Shown here: in pieces, positions 25,570 to 36,285 of the stretch
Layout of the letters: each line of letters starts with the position of its first letter
How positions within the stretch are numbered: the stretch's first letter is position 1
Source of the DNA: Adiantum capillus-veneris
Taxonomy: Eukaryota > Streptophyta > Polypodiopsida > Polypodiales > Pteridaceae
Assembly (NCBI GenBank): GCA_014529385.2
Contig: CM043956.1
Coordinates: 93,607,221 to 93,671,220, forward strand
Length of the DNA: 64,000 nucleotides
Direction of reading: 5' to 3'
Notes under the pieces: generated by a model
Database searches by the model: none
Seen by the model: only the letters and a program-made list of their open reading frames with translations
Told to the model about the DNA's origin: nothing
Position numbers and translations under genes: made by a program

Positions 25570-26028
25570 TTAGAACCACTCGCCTGCAAATGAAGAAGTA
25601 AGAAAATACCACTCTAGGTTTTCTTCTTCAGCTATCCAAGCTTCAATAAGGTCTCGATTTGTTTGATCAAAACAAAAAGGTAGACTATTGATGAGCTCTA
25701 AGAAGGGTTGAAATTCTTCAAAGCTAAGGCGATAAACAGAAATCTCTAGAACTTCATTTTCTGGATCCAAAAGAGCAACCACGTCCCAAGTGATAAATTG
25801 CACTTGCTCTACAATTCCCAACGCACAAGCGGTTTGTATAAAAACTAGATCTTCATGCTCGTCGAAGGCCGTGAGAAAGTAGCAATTGACTAGGAGCTCG
25901 TTTCCTTCGAGTTCCACACAGTCGGAGTGAGGCAACCTTCTCACAATTTCATAAAGAACATCCTCATCAAGTCCAATCAAGTTTGCTAGATTTAAAGACT
26001 CCACTTGTGCTACAAAATTCCTGGACAA
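25570..26028 (-). CDS. Leader ORF L2 of element III, unknown function, paralogue of L1
   Basis: An open frame of about 152 residues lies between L1 and gag. It shares with L1 the pattern VRRLPH, FIQxxCAL, YRLSFEEFQPFLELINS and PFxFxxxxRDLIEA, so the two arose by tandem duplication. The protein is acidic and mostly helical in appearance, with no signal peptide or membrane segment. There is no ATG anywhere in the frame: the stretch between the preceding TGA and the conserved region offers only TTG at 26026-26028, and no internal Met occurs. Expression would need a non-AUG start, splicing or another recoding event. The L-D-x-V-L-x-E-I-x-R-x-L-P start vaguely resembles an F-box; that is not a firm match. 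It ends 49 bases before the gag ATG. Confidence 0.6.
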   Translation of the reverse strand: MSRNFVAQVESLNLANLIGLDEDVLYEIVRRLPHSDCVELEGNELLVNCYFLTAFDEHEDLVFIQTACALGIVEQVQFITWDVVALLDPENEVLEISVYRLSFEEFQPFLELINSLPFCFDQTNRDLIEAWIAEEENLEWYFLTSSFAGEWF

Positions 26029-26074
26029 AAACTCCTTAGGATTATGGTTAAATCATTCAAAAGCATAAAGAGAT

Positions 26075-26638
26075 TTACAATGTCTCTATGAACAAAGTGT
26101 CATAGAAAGTAGAGAAGGATGAGAATTTATACAAATTTGCAATCTTCTCTATGCTCTCTTTATTAAGACAAGCTCTGAATAGCTCCCTATCTCCTTTGTT
26201 GAAAGCGAAAGGAGGACTATTAATAAGACGCAAATGAGGAAAAAATTCACCAAATGTGAGTCTATGAAGCATGAACTCTAGCCGCAAGTTTCCTGAAGAG
26301 TCTTCCTCAATGGTGAAATGCACTCGCCAAACGCCAAATTTCACTCTATTTACCAATCTTAGGGCACACACTAGTTGGATGAATGCGCGGTCTTCCTTAG
26401 TGCCCAACAACAAGAGGAAAATGGAATCCACGCGTAGGACCTTCCGTCTTAACATCACCACCCTCTTGTTATGAGGGAGAAGCCTTACTACTTGCTCCTG
26501 CAACTCAATTGGTAATAGAGCTAGATCTCTAAGGATTGAACTTTCACTGCACACACATTCCCAGTTAGAACAAATGATCGTTTTTTGTTTCTTGTAACAA
26601 CTTGGACAAAGAAAAAACAAACATACACACTTGGACAT
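26075..26638 (-). CDS. Leader ORF L1 of element III, unknown function, Cys-rich start
   Basis: A 187-residue ATG-started frame. Residues 1-30 hold seven cysteines (MSKCVCLFFLCPSC, then CSNWECVC), which could bind zinc. Residues about 40-160 are the domain shared with L2: ELQEQVVRLLPH, FIQLVCALRLVN, HRLTFGEFFPHLRLINS and PFAFNKGDRELFRACL. The ATG lies 8 bases after the stop of S2. No known family is recognised. The frame is intact although the downstream gag-pol has three stops. Ogre-type Tat elements carry an extra ORF upstream of gag, so position fits that precedent, but similarity to Ogre ORF1 cannot be judged here. Confidence 0.7.
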   Translation of the reverse strand: MSKCVCLFFLCPSCYKKQKTIICSNWECVCSESSILRDLALLPIELQEQVVRLLPHNKRVVMLRRKVLRVDSIFLLLLGTKEDRAFIQLVCALRLVNRVKFGVWRVHFTIEEDSSGNLRLEFMLHRLTFGEFFPHLRLINSPPFAFNKGDRELFRACLNKESIEKIANLYKFSSFSTFYDTLFIETL

Positions 26639-26646
26639 TTTATTGT

Positions 26647-26865
26647 TTAAAATAAAATGAACACATGTACATCAAAAGAAGTGTGGTAGTTGATGAGAGG
26701 TAGAATGACAGGGTTTGGTGATGCAAGAATTTCTCCTACTCTTTGGGCACCAAACATGAACACCATACGTTGTTGAAAATGGATTTTCCTACTAATTGCA
26801 ATGTTTATTCTAATGTGTGGAGTGAAATGGAAGGGGAAAACCTCTATTCCTGGGCCATTCTCCAT
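26647..26865 (-). CDS. Leader ORF S2 of element III, 72 residues, paralogue of S1
   Basis: It starts at ATG 26865 and ends 8 bases before L1. Its last 53 residues align without gaps to S1, with 24 identities by my count (about 45 percent). Conserved words are FQ, GEILASPNP-type EIxAS, NP, ILPLI and a hydrophobic C-terminal end (FDVHVFILF). The C-terminus alternates hydrophobic residues like a beta strand. The function is unknown. Conservation of a duplicate at this level, with both frames open, argues it is a real coding sequence. Confidence 0.65.
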   Translation of the reverse strand: MENGPGIEVFPFHFTPHIRINIAISRKIHFQQRMVFMFGAQRVGEILASPNPVILPLINYHTSFDVHVFILF

Positions 26866-26886
26866 GGTCTATGCATGACCTAATGC

Positions 26887-27099
26887 TTAAAACAAAACAA
26901 AAATATAGATGTCCAAACTAAGGTCGTACCTAATGAGAGGCAAAATAAAAGGATTTACTGAAGCGTTTATCTCGGCCAACCTAAGAGGACCTAAAATTCT
27001 ACGAATGACATGTTGAAATTGCAACTTAGTACTAACAATTATGTGTACCTTTTGCCTTGCAATGGGAATGAAGGGATCATACAAATTTTCGTGATTCAT
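26887..27099 (-). CDS. Leader ORF S1 of element III, 70 residues, first ORF after the primer site
   Basis: It starts at ATG 27099, about 74 bases inside the 5' LTR, and stops 21 bases before the S2 ATG in the same reading frame. The sequence begins MNHENLYDPFIPIARQKVH and ends SLDIYIFVLF; FILPLIRYD corresponds to VILPLINYH in S2. No known domain is recognised. As the first ORF on the genomic RNA it would be the one most readily translated, and the following ORFs would need reinitiation, leaky scanning, internal entry or splicing. Confidence 0.65.
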   Translation of the reverse strand: MNHENLYDPFIPIARQKVHIIVSTKLQFQHVIRRILGPLRLAEINASVNPFILPLIRYDLSLDIYIFVLF

Positions 27100-27152
27100 G
27101 CAAACTACTTGACTATGCTAAAGGTTGATTCTACAAAAAAATACACAAGCCG

Positions 27153-27170
27153 TCCTCAGTGGGGGCACCA
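27153..27170 (-). promoter_or_regulatory. Primer-binding site of element III
   Basis: Three bases inside the 5' LTR the minus strand reads TGGTGCCCCCACTGAGGA. The TGG start and position are right for a tRNA primer site. It is neither the initiator-Met nor the tRNA-Asp type; I do not assign the tRNA. Confidence 0.65.
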
Positions 27171-27173
27171 ATT

Positions 27174-27345
27174 TGAAGCGGTACGGGGCGGGCAACAATA
27201 AGAGGAACCTCTAGACACCCTTCAAGGCTCCCGTGCTGCTCAATTGGGTTGGGGTTGGAAAAAACAACAAACACACACACAAACCCGCAACCTAACCCTA
27301 CGTAAATTTGGGGCACCACCTAGTTTTGGATGCGAACTAGGACGC

Positions 27346-27437
<92 letters not shown>

Positions 27438-29552
27438 CGGGCTGCTTTGAAACGTATCGGCAATGATCAAGCAAACACAACTATATATTTAAGAAAGAGA
27501 GAGAAAGGGGGAGGGGGTGCTTGTTGCATTAATACCTTCTTACAAATCTGTCATGACAAATCAAAGTGAGATTAGTATTTGTTCAACATAGCTTGCGTAA
27601 ATTTCACCACAACACATCATAAGAAAAGCCACCCCAATCACTGTCTTAAGGCCAGGGGAGTCCTCTCCACCCTGTCACCCTCTTACAGTATGTGGGATTT
27701 ATGGCTAGATTGATGACAACACCAGAGACAAGCTATCAAGAACTTAACAAAAAACACCAAGACACTTACGCATCATTGTTGTCCATTACTTCACGTTGGA
27801 AGGGAGACAAAGTATCCAAGCTTAGTCCAAATCCACCCTCCTTGATTCAGCGAATGTTGGGCTTACACTAGTAGGAGAAATGATAGATTTCCTACTCTCA
27901 ATTGAATGATCACTCTCTCTCTTACACTGGCATAGAGTTCCCTTGCTAATCCCCTATTACAATCCCCTATCCCATAGACTTTTCATAGTGGGTTAGTGTT
28001 AGTAGAGTTAGTATTAATTTACAAATGGAATTGGATATTTACAATGGGAGTATCCATGTAGGAGACAAATAAGGAAGAAAAACTCTTAAGAGGTAAGAAA
28101 AGGTGGATTTCTTACAAGGTTGATGCTCCAAGTGTCTTGAGTAGGGCCGATTTTGACGCTTGTTGACGGTCCACTAGCTTTGACGGTACATTTTTTCTCC
28201 ACTCTTGACCTTCCTTGAGAGATAAGGTAATTGAAGCTGAGTAATCAACCACCATGATGCTGTCTTTTAAGAGAAGAGGCTGAATTTTGTGGTTTTTTTA
28301 TAGATATGGGTAATTGGGAGGAGGAAAAATGAGACTAGGTGGTCAATTTTGGAATGGAATTGTGTGTGGGAGGTATGAGTTCACCATGGTTTCTCTTATT
28401 CTTCAAGGTTGAGGAGAAGGTGACTAGGGTGCAGAGAGGAGTGGTGAGAGAGGTGGGGATGATGAGTGGAGAAGTGTGTGTGAAAGAGGAAAATGATAAA
28501 GTGGAAGAGAGAGTGTGGCTGCATAGCATGGGAAAACTGGGGTCCACTAATAAAATCATAGCTCACAGCTCGTAGCTCAAAACAATATGAAGAAATTTGA
28601 GGCAAAAGTTCAGCCCACGAGTTACAACTTTTGTTTGTATCACCTTTTCAAATTCGGAGAGCAAGTGAACTTTAAAAATTCAACAAAACCGACCGTTTTT
28701 TTCCACTGCACAAGGTCCTTGTGGGGTCCTTCTTTGGATGATTCTTTTGAATACCTCCAAGAGTGAGCCCTCCATAGTGCATGTATGCATGCCACCTACC
28801 CTTGACCTTATTTGGTAGGTCTATAATTGAAGATATTGTTGAGATTATGATAAGTGAATAGTACAACTAAGAAAATCAAATATTAAGGGGTCTAAAAAAT
28901 ATGTACATGTCAAATATAAATAATATAAGTGGAAAAAATATAAAGGGGTCAAAAGAAATCTCTCTCATTATGAGGCTACCATAAAAAGATAAATATTTTT
29001 GGTGTTCTAATTTTTTAGAAAAAAAAAACAAAATAGATGTAGGAAGGGAAAAATCACAATAGTGAAAAAATATACACATAAATAAAACTAGTTTTTTTGG
29101 ATTTTTGTTGGGGTGGAGTTACACCAAATATAAGAGAAGCTTACATGAAAATATTTCTATATGGAATAAAGAGTATGAAAAATGGTAAGAAAAATTGTGG
29201 TAATGGTGAGGCAATGTACAGAGCATAAATAACACACACCTAGGTAGAAATATTTAAATAAATATCAAAATAATTATGAAAAAATCTTTTATTTAGGCCC
29301 TATATACAAAGAAATATTTACATACGCATGGGCCATAATATACTTATATTTTTTATTTATTTTTATTTTTTTGGCTCAACTAGCCCAATGACTAGCTAAT
29401 TGAGGGTTTTTAAAGAAGATATGGGAAAAGTCCCGTGACTCAGGCACGCCTATGTACAGTGAAATGGTAGGGATAGCCACAGTGTTTGGGTGATTTTGGT
29501 AGGGTGAGGTAACTCACTGTGGCAAATATAAAGAGCCAAAAAACGGCTATCA
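27174..29552 (-). repeat. 5' LTR of element III (2379 bp), promoter segment deleted
   Basis: Same termini as the partner LTR (TGAAGCGGT...GGCTATCA). The AG microsatellite is longer (27348-27435). At about 27971-27987 a short filler replaces the segment of about 260-270 bases that carries the TATA box in the other LTR. ACGT follows directly at 29553. Confidence 0.92.
27348..27435. repeat. (AG)n microsatellite, right LTR
   Basis: About 88 bases of AG within the 5' LTR of element III, longer than the 42 bases in the 3' LTR. Confidence 0.96.
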
Positions 29553-30735
29553 ACGTCAACATTTCAAAACATAGTGTTGTCATGTGGGGAAGACCATGCA
29601 GAGTTCCAATGTTTTACAACGCTCGTGGTGGCCACACTTGGCAAAGTGCTTGTGTTTCAAGACGCCATAGTGGGGCAAGGGGTTGACTACTAATTTTGAC
29701 AATGTTTTACAACTTTCTCGAGTAGAGGATAGTCACTATTGGTGCTCCCTACTGGATCCTCTTTATTTTATTTAGTCATTCACAGGAGATTCCTCGAATC
29801 TCCTACTCCTAACCTTGGAAAGCAGACAATTAGGCCCCTGTCACACTGGGCCGCATGCCCTACCTGAGATGGACCTCGATGATCATCCTGCTCGTGCGTG
29901 AAAGCATGTAGGATTACAATGGCTGCTGCAAATGGTGTCACGTTGGAGCCTGCAAGGAAAAGTGAAAAAGCTACTCGTTGTCCAATCAAACTGCACGTTT
30001 TCCGCTTGGGCTGATCTTGGGCCGGCATGTGAGGTCGACACACTTTTGGGAAAAGGTGGCCGCTGAACTGGAGAGCCAGCTTGACTATGGAAACATGGTA
30101 AGCGACCCGGTGTGATAGGGAGTTCCCTCAATGCGACATGTGATTGGTGGATTCCAAGAAAATGCGCATCAGCCTGTCCCAATGTGACACCAGCCTTACA
30201 TTTTAACCCTTTGAAGGGTTATGGCAAATTCAAATGTAGGTACGGTAAACTCCAGCACCCTGAGGGTATTCCCCTTAGCCAACCCACCATTCAGGTGGTC
30301 GTGACCTGCACAGTCAACCATAAATATAAAAAAATAGTTGGCAGCAACGGCTGCATCGCCCTTGCCCTCGTCTGGCTGTTGTTGTCGCTTCCTACCGCCC
30401 ATAGCTCTCATGGCTTGTGCTCGGCTTCATTGCTCTCCCTCCCCCATCGCAGGTCGCAGGACCTGCCCTTCCTCACCCGCGTACCCTGCTTGTGCAAGTG
30501 ATGGTCTTGGCCTTGCAAAAAGGCCTCAAGAGCATCTTCATACGATTCTGCCTTGTTTTCCCATTTTCTACGATTAAGTAGCCCCTATTCGTGTATTGTC
30601 CAAGGTTTGTCGTCGTTGAGTCAACCAAAATACCAGCGTTTTACAATGCCACTTGCAGGAGACTCCAAGAGCTACCACTGCCTTTCAATCCTCCACTTCA
30701 ACGGGTGTAATCCTTCCACAAGGGCTTTGATACCA
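29553..30735. other. Intergenic stretch of higher GC, no gene recognised
   Basis: Base composition rises (GC-richer between 29.8 and 30.5 kb) and short frames exist on both strands, but none has a recognisable motif. Three copies of a word like CCAxxGTTTTACAA (about 29600, 29701 and 30633) suggest another old element, possibly the internal region of the LTR relic to its right. Confidence 0.35.
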
Positions 30736-31004
30736 TGTTAAAGTCGATGATGAAAAAGCATACATCAATGGAGAGAATCCATGAGAGAGAGAGAGAGAGT
30801 GTTGAACCAACCAAATGGGCAACCAATTAGTGTTATATAATGGAGGCAAGGTGTTGCTTATATACTAGCCTATGGGCCCTCAAGTACCCCCTCTGTAAAT
30901 TGCCCCACCAAAGACTTTGACAAATAAGTAGCATAAATACCTAGACTCAAAATAAATATCGGAATCACATTGGGCCATTGACTTGAGGTGCTATAACTTT
31001 AACA
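30736..31004 (-). repeat. Probable 5' LTR relic with primer site (copia-like)
   Basis: The block starts TGTTAAAG and ends CTTTAACA, an 8-base terminal inverted repeat with TG/CA ends. Directly to its left (30724-30735) the minus strand reads TGGTATCAAAGC, one base off the initiator-Met primer site. No matching second LTR is seen, so this is an isolated remnant. An AG run lies at about 30784-30800. Confidence 0.5.
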
Positions 31005-31387
31005 AGTATCAGCATTTGTGCAATCTAAAGCAAATACCTTTCTAGCGATAGAGAGATGGGTGGGGGGTGGGGGGGTTTGGGATCCTATCCGGTGTTAGTA
31101 TTCTTTCTCTCTCTATCATCTTGCGTACATACTGAGCACTCATCTTGAGTTATCGTTGTCAATCATTTCAGCCAAGTTTGACTAGGACAACATTGACAAT
31201 AATTTCACCGAGGATGACAACATAACATGTGGCAACGGCCTTAATGGCCTTGGAGCAAGCAACGAAGAGAGCCAAGAAGAAGCTAAACCAAAAAGAGAAA
31301 CTACAAGAACTACCTGCGTATCAACTGGACCCCGATTCAGTCAAAGCGGCAAAGGCATCCTACCTTTCTAAAGAACAGCTGGAAGAG

Positions 31388-31614
31388 TGTTACCATATAC
31401 ATGTGGTAGTGATGTGTGTGAACATATTAGGACCCCCGGGGCATTTTTTCCCTCTTTAGGAGGTTTTTTCCCCCGTGCATTGTATATACACCCATCACTC
31501 TAGGGCTATCTATCTCTCCATTGCACACTAAGTTACACACTCTCTATTGTGTGCCTTGAGCTTCCTTCGTCTTCTCCAAGCTGTGTGTGTTTCTCTGCAA
31601 CCCTTATTCCAACA
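31388..31614 (+). repeat. 5' LTR of element V
   Basis: TGTTACCATATACATG...ATTCCAACA, 227 bases. TATATA at 31483-31488 is a plausible promoter box. Confidence 0.95.
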
Positions 31615-31616
31615 AT

Positions 31617-31628
31617 TGGTATCAGAGC
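31617..31628 (+). promoter_or_regulatory. Primer-binding site of element V (initiator-Met tRNA type)
   Basis: TGGTATCAGAGC two bases after the LTR, the standard complement of the 3' end of plant initiator-Met tRNA. Confidence 0.95.
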
Positions 31629-31922
31629 AGGTTGCGTCCTCTCGGGCTTAGTCGCCAGCTGCTCCAGTACACGTCTACTCACTTTCTCCGATTTCAGTGA
31701 GCTTTGGCGAGCGTTCGCATTTCGGCTCATTTCGGCCTCCGTTTCCACTACAGGCAGTACTGCACAGGCTATTTTGTCATTTGGTGCAGAATTTTTGTCA
31801 GTGCCGTTTTCTGCATAACAGGTGCCTTATAGTCTTCTACGGTTTGTGCTATATAGCACATGTTGTTCCCGCTCCTTTTCTCCTATTTTCTGACAGTTTT
31901 CACATCAGGTGCAACATTTACC

Positions 31923-32948
31923 ATGGCTGACAACAACAACACATATGTGTTCAAGATGTTTGGTGCTGAGGACAGGTTGGATGGGGACAACTACCCTATG
32001 TGGGGTTATATGATGCAACATGTTCTTGAGTCAAAAGGAAACTCGAACATTGTGCAGGGCATTGATGTATGTCCTGGTTCTGAGGATGTAGGCGATATTG
32101 AGGATGTTGCAGGTCTTGCTGCAAGGATTACAACTGTTAAAGTTGTTTTGCCTACGACAGAACAAGCTCGCTGGGATGTTAAGGATGCGCAGGCTCATGC
32201 ATTGATTGCGTTGTCTGTGAAGCGCACCATTGATCCTCACATCCGTTCAGCAAAATCTGCAAAACAGGCTTGGGATATTTTGGCTTGTCTTTATGCAAGT
32301 CGCAATGAGGCTAAAATTGCTTTGCTGCGTAAAGAGTTGGAGTCGAAGATTATGCATGAGGAAGATGATATGGAAACTCTCCTTGCTAGTGTCAAGGATA
32401 TCAATGAGAAACTCATTTCTGTAGGTGAAGTCATTTCAGACAGTTCCCTAGTGCAGACTATTCTTGATCCCTTACCAGATTCTTACCAGACTTTTGCTAG
32501 TACTTGGAGACTTATGACCCAAGGAAATCCTGAAGTTGTCAAGTTTGATGCATTATGCACATTGCTGTTGCAAGAGTCACTTTCCAGAAAAAATAAGACT
32601 AGGCAGCGTGTAGTTGAATAGGCTTTTATTGCTTCTCAAAGAAAGGGTGGTAGCAGCAATGCAGCCACTTCTTATGGTTCTGCTGCGAGTGGCAAAAATT
32701 ATGTTCCTAATGCTTCTGCTGGCAGCACTTCGTTTGGCAATTCTGGTGATAAGGACAAAAAGAAGATACGTTGCCATTATTGTAAAGCTAATGATCACTT
32801 GATCAAGTCGTGTCCTAAGTTGAAGGCCAACGAGGCTAAGAAGAAAGAGGGTGGTTCCACGACAAATGTTGGTTCCACTACAAATGCAACCATTGTTGAG
32901 TCTTCTGTGAAAGGAGACTGTGTTGCTGATGTTGATGCATAATGCACT
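31923..32948 (+). pseudogene. Copia gag of element V
   Basis: It starts at ATG 31923 (MADNNNTYVFKMFGAEDRLD), then NYPMWGYMMQHVL and a UBN2/gag-type helical domain to about residue 230. A TAG at 32619-32621 interrupts the frame. After it the same frame encodes a Gly/Ser linker and a zinc knuckle (CHYCKANDHLIKSC) before further stops (TAA) near 32941. A frame change then leads into pol. The capsid-like function is inferred from the family. Confidence 0.85.
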
Positions 32949-32959
32949 TTTAGCACAGA

Positions 32960-35900
32960 GTGCACTTAAAATCCTGCTGCCATGATGCATGCTTGTCAGT
33001 TGTTGATGCAGATTCACATGTGTGGTATTTCAACAGTGGTGCTACAAAGCACATTAGCTCACATAGTGAATTGTTTACCTCTCTCGAGTCTGTCCCTTAT
33101 GGGAATTCAGTCACTTGTGCCAACAACGCCTCTTATCCAATTCAGGGAGTTGGAAAGATTGTGCTTACTACTGCAAATGGCAGTTCTTTCACACTTGTTG
33201 ATGCACTTTATGTACCTGGGATCAAGAAGAATCTCTTGTCTGTATCCGCACTTGCTAGACTTGGACCTGTAGTCAAATTTGTGGATGACAGATGTACAGT
33301 TCATGATCTCAGTTTTGGTGATGAAATTGTTACATCTGGCTTTTTGTGCCGTGGGCTATATAAGCTCACTTTGTATGACAAGTGTGGACAAAATTTTGCA
33401 AATGCTGTTGCAGATTCAAGGGCTATTTCAGATGCAAAACTTTGGCATGCACATTTTGGTCATCTGAATCTTGCCAGTTTGCTGCGTTTGCAGAAATCTG
33501 ATATGGTTGCTTCTTTGCCGCCTCTTGAAGCACCTATCAAACATGTTTGTGAAGGTTGTATTTTGGGTAAGATGCAGCGTTCTAAGTCTCCAAAGGATGG
33601 TTCAGTTCGGGCCACATGCAGGTTGCAGCTTGTGCATAGTGATGTTTGTGGGCCCATGCAAACTCCGTCCTTGGGAAATTACCTGTACTTCGTGACTTTC
33701 ATTGATGATTACTCCAGGCATGCATGGGTATTTTCGCTTAAAGCGGAGTCCGAAGTTTTTATGTGCTTCAAACAATTTCTGGCTACGGATGAAAATTTCT
33801 CGAAATGTATTATGGGCACCCTCCATTCCGATCGAGGGGGGGAGTATATGTCTCATGAATTTAATGCATTTCTGGCTAGTCGTGGGATAAAAAACCAATG
33901 TACAGTGCCTTATACACCTCAGCAAAATGGTGTTGCTGAGAGGAAAAACAGGTCACTTACGGAAATGGCACGATGTATGGTCAAAAGTCAAGCTTTACCG
34001 CATTCTTTTTGGCTTGAGGCCATCATGTGTGCCACTTCTGTACTTAACAGGTGTCCTACGAAAGCTTTGCAGTCTATTACTCCATATGAATCATGGCATG
34101 ATAGAAATCCTTCTATTGAGCACATGCGTGTTTTTGGTTGTTTGGCATATGCTTTGGTGCCACAAGTGGAGCGCAGAAAATTGGATGATAAGGCTGTCAA
34201 ATGTATTTTTGTTGGTTATAGTGCTAAAAGCAAAGGTTACAGGTTGTATCATCCGCAAACAAAGCGTATTTTGATTTCACAGGATGTAGTGTTTGTGGAA
34301 GATTCTGTTCAGCCCTTGTTGTCATGTACTAGAGATAGTAATGTAAGCTCACAGGACATTTATGACACTTTGTTGCCTCTTTTCAGTGGTGAAAATACGA
34401 ATGTAAGTTCCAATGAGGCAAATGTACAGCCTATGGGGGTTTCTGAAAATGTTTTAGATCAGCCTATTACTGATGTAGATGTACATGATGTACTTGATGA
34501 GGAAAGGGCTCAAAATGAGCAGGTTAGAGGTATGCCAAAATGGCTGGTGCACACTTTGCGTGACAATAAATTGGATACACCTTTGTCTAGTCGTAATCGT
34601 TCAAGCTCTCACCATGCATCTTATGCATCAAATTGTTATGCTTTGGCTGGGTCTAGCTTACATGATGTTGAGGAGCCTGTGTCTTTTGATGAAGCACAGA
34701 ATTCATAAAATTGGATGCCTGCCATGCAATCAGAATATGATTCACTTATAGAAAATGACACATGGACTTTATGTGATTTGCCTCCTGGAAAAAAGGCCAT
34801 TGGTACAAAGTGGGTTTACAAGTTGAAACGCAAGCCCGATGGTGAGATTGATCGCCATAAGGCTCAACTTGTTTCAAAGGGTTATGCACAACAAAAGGGC
34901 ATTGATTATGAAGAGACTTTTGCTCCCACTTGTCGTATGACTACTGTGTGTTTTCTATGTGCATTGGCAGCTCATTTTGGTTGGGATGTACATCAATCAG
35001 ACATTGTTATTGCTTTCTTGAATGGTGACATATTTGAGGAAGTTTATGTAACGCAACCTCGCGGTTTTGTCATAAAAGGACAAGAGGACAAAGTGTGCAG
35101 ATGTAAGAAGGCTTTGTATGGGTTGAAGCAATCTCCTCGTGCTTGGTATGAGAAAGCTGACACTCATTTGGTTAAACCAGGCTTTTGTAACAGTCCAACA
35201 GAAAGCACATTGTATGTAAAGCGTGAGGGTGATGTACTTATCATTGTGGTTCTTTATGTTGATGATTTGCTGATCACTGGACCAAATGAGAGACATATTG
35301 CTGAATTTAAGGCTGATTTGAATGCTACTTTCAAGATGAAAGATTTGGGGTTGTTGCATCATTACTTGGGTATACAGTTTAAGCAGTGTGATGGTGGTAT
35401 TGCTTTGTGTCAAAAAAGTTACATAGAGAAATTGCTATGTAAGTTTGGACTTGAGGATTGCAAACCTATTGCCACTCCCATGGAAACAGGTTTGAAGTTG
35501 AGTCTACATGATGTTGGCGATCCTGCTGATGTCACTCTTCACCAAACTGTTGTTGGCTGCCTCATTTATGTATGCAACATGAGGTCGGATATTCAGTTTG
35601 CAGTCTCACAGGTCAGTAGATTTATGCATAGCCCAGGGTCTAAGCATTGGCAGGCTGTCAAGAGAATTTTCTCTACCTTAGTGGAACTTTACATCTTGGA
35701 TTGTTTTATCCCAAGGGGGGATCATTTTCGCCAGACTTACATGCTTTTTCGGACTCAGATTGGGCTGGTTGTTTTGACACGCGAGTACCCACAAGTGGTT
35801 TTTGTTTCATGCTTGACAGTTCATGTATATCATGGTTGAGCAAGAAGCAACCTACTGTGGCCACTTCGAGTTGTGAGGCTGAGTACAGGGCAGTCTTCAC

Positions 35901-36207
35901 AGCTACGGTTGAGTTTGTATGGCTCAGACGCCTTATGGATGATTTGGGTGTTGGACAGGACACTGCCAACACTATCTACACTGACAATCAGAGCACTTTG
36001 GCAGTTGCAAGGAGCCCAGTTTTTCATACTCGCACAAAGCACATTGAGGTGCATTAACACTATGTCAGGGAGAGTCTCTCAGCAGGAGAGATCAACTTGG
36101 CTTATGTGCCAACACAGGACAACCTTGCAGATCTTTTCACAAAGGAATTGTCTCCTGAGAAGCTTGAAGCTTTCTGCAAAGCTTTGGGCTTACTCCCCTT
36201 TGTGGAC
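32960..36207 (+). pseudogene. Copia pol of element V: protease, integrase, RT, RNase H
   Basis: Frame 32960-34705 begins in the protease region, here WYFNSGATKHI where D-S-G-A is usual. It continues through the pre-integrase domain (LWHAHFGHLNLASL) and the integrase core (HSDVCGP, SDRGGEY, NGVAERKNRSL). After TAA 34706-34708 the same frame gives RT: GTKWVYKLKRKPDGEIDRHK, then YVDDLLITG at about 35259-35285. A frame change near 35670 leads to RNase H (SDSDWAGC, SSCEAEYRAV, TDNQSTLAV, HTRTKHIEVH). TAA at 36055-36057 breaks it before the last 50 residues, which end FTKELSPEKL...LLPFVD. The gene is broken by at least one frameshift and two stops. Confidence 0.93.
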
Positions 36208-36275
36208 TGATCCTGTCCTTAGGGCATGGCACTTCCCTTTACTCATGTGCCAGCTCTTGTTCACCGCATCACTCC

Positions 36276-36283
36276 AGGGGGGA
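36276..36283 (+). promoter_or_regulatory. Polypurine tract of element V
   Basis: AGGGGGGA two bases before the 3' LTR. Confidence 0.85.
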
Positions 36284-36285
36284 TT

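Larger units (their letters stand above)
17625..29552 (-). mobile_element. Element III: complete Tat-like Ty3/gypsy retrotransposon
   Basis: An 11,928-base element bounded by TG...CA LTRs (17625-20212 and 27174-29552) and flanked on both sides by ACGT, a four-base target duplication. A primer site lies three bases inside the 5' LTR and a polypurine tract directly inside the 3' LTR. Domain order on the minus strand is four leader ORFs, gag with zinc knuckle, protease, RT, RNase H, a second archaeal-type RNase H, integrase. The second RNase H and the leader coding capacity are traits of the plant Tat lineage, which includes Ogre and Retand. By eye the LTRs differ by roughly 25-30 substitutions over 2.3 kb plus indels, so insertion is fairly recent. 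Confidence 0.93.

Noticed and set aside
25570-26638. Calling L1 and L2 F-box proteins
   Set aside because: Only a loose L-P-x-E-L...RLLP pattern is present; the core F-box residues and a substrate domain are not evident.
29780-30577. A host gene in the GC-richer stretch
   Set aside because: Short frames on both strands lack motifs, and no splice-linked coding structure could be supported.
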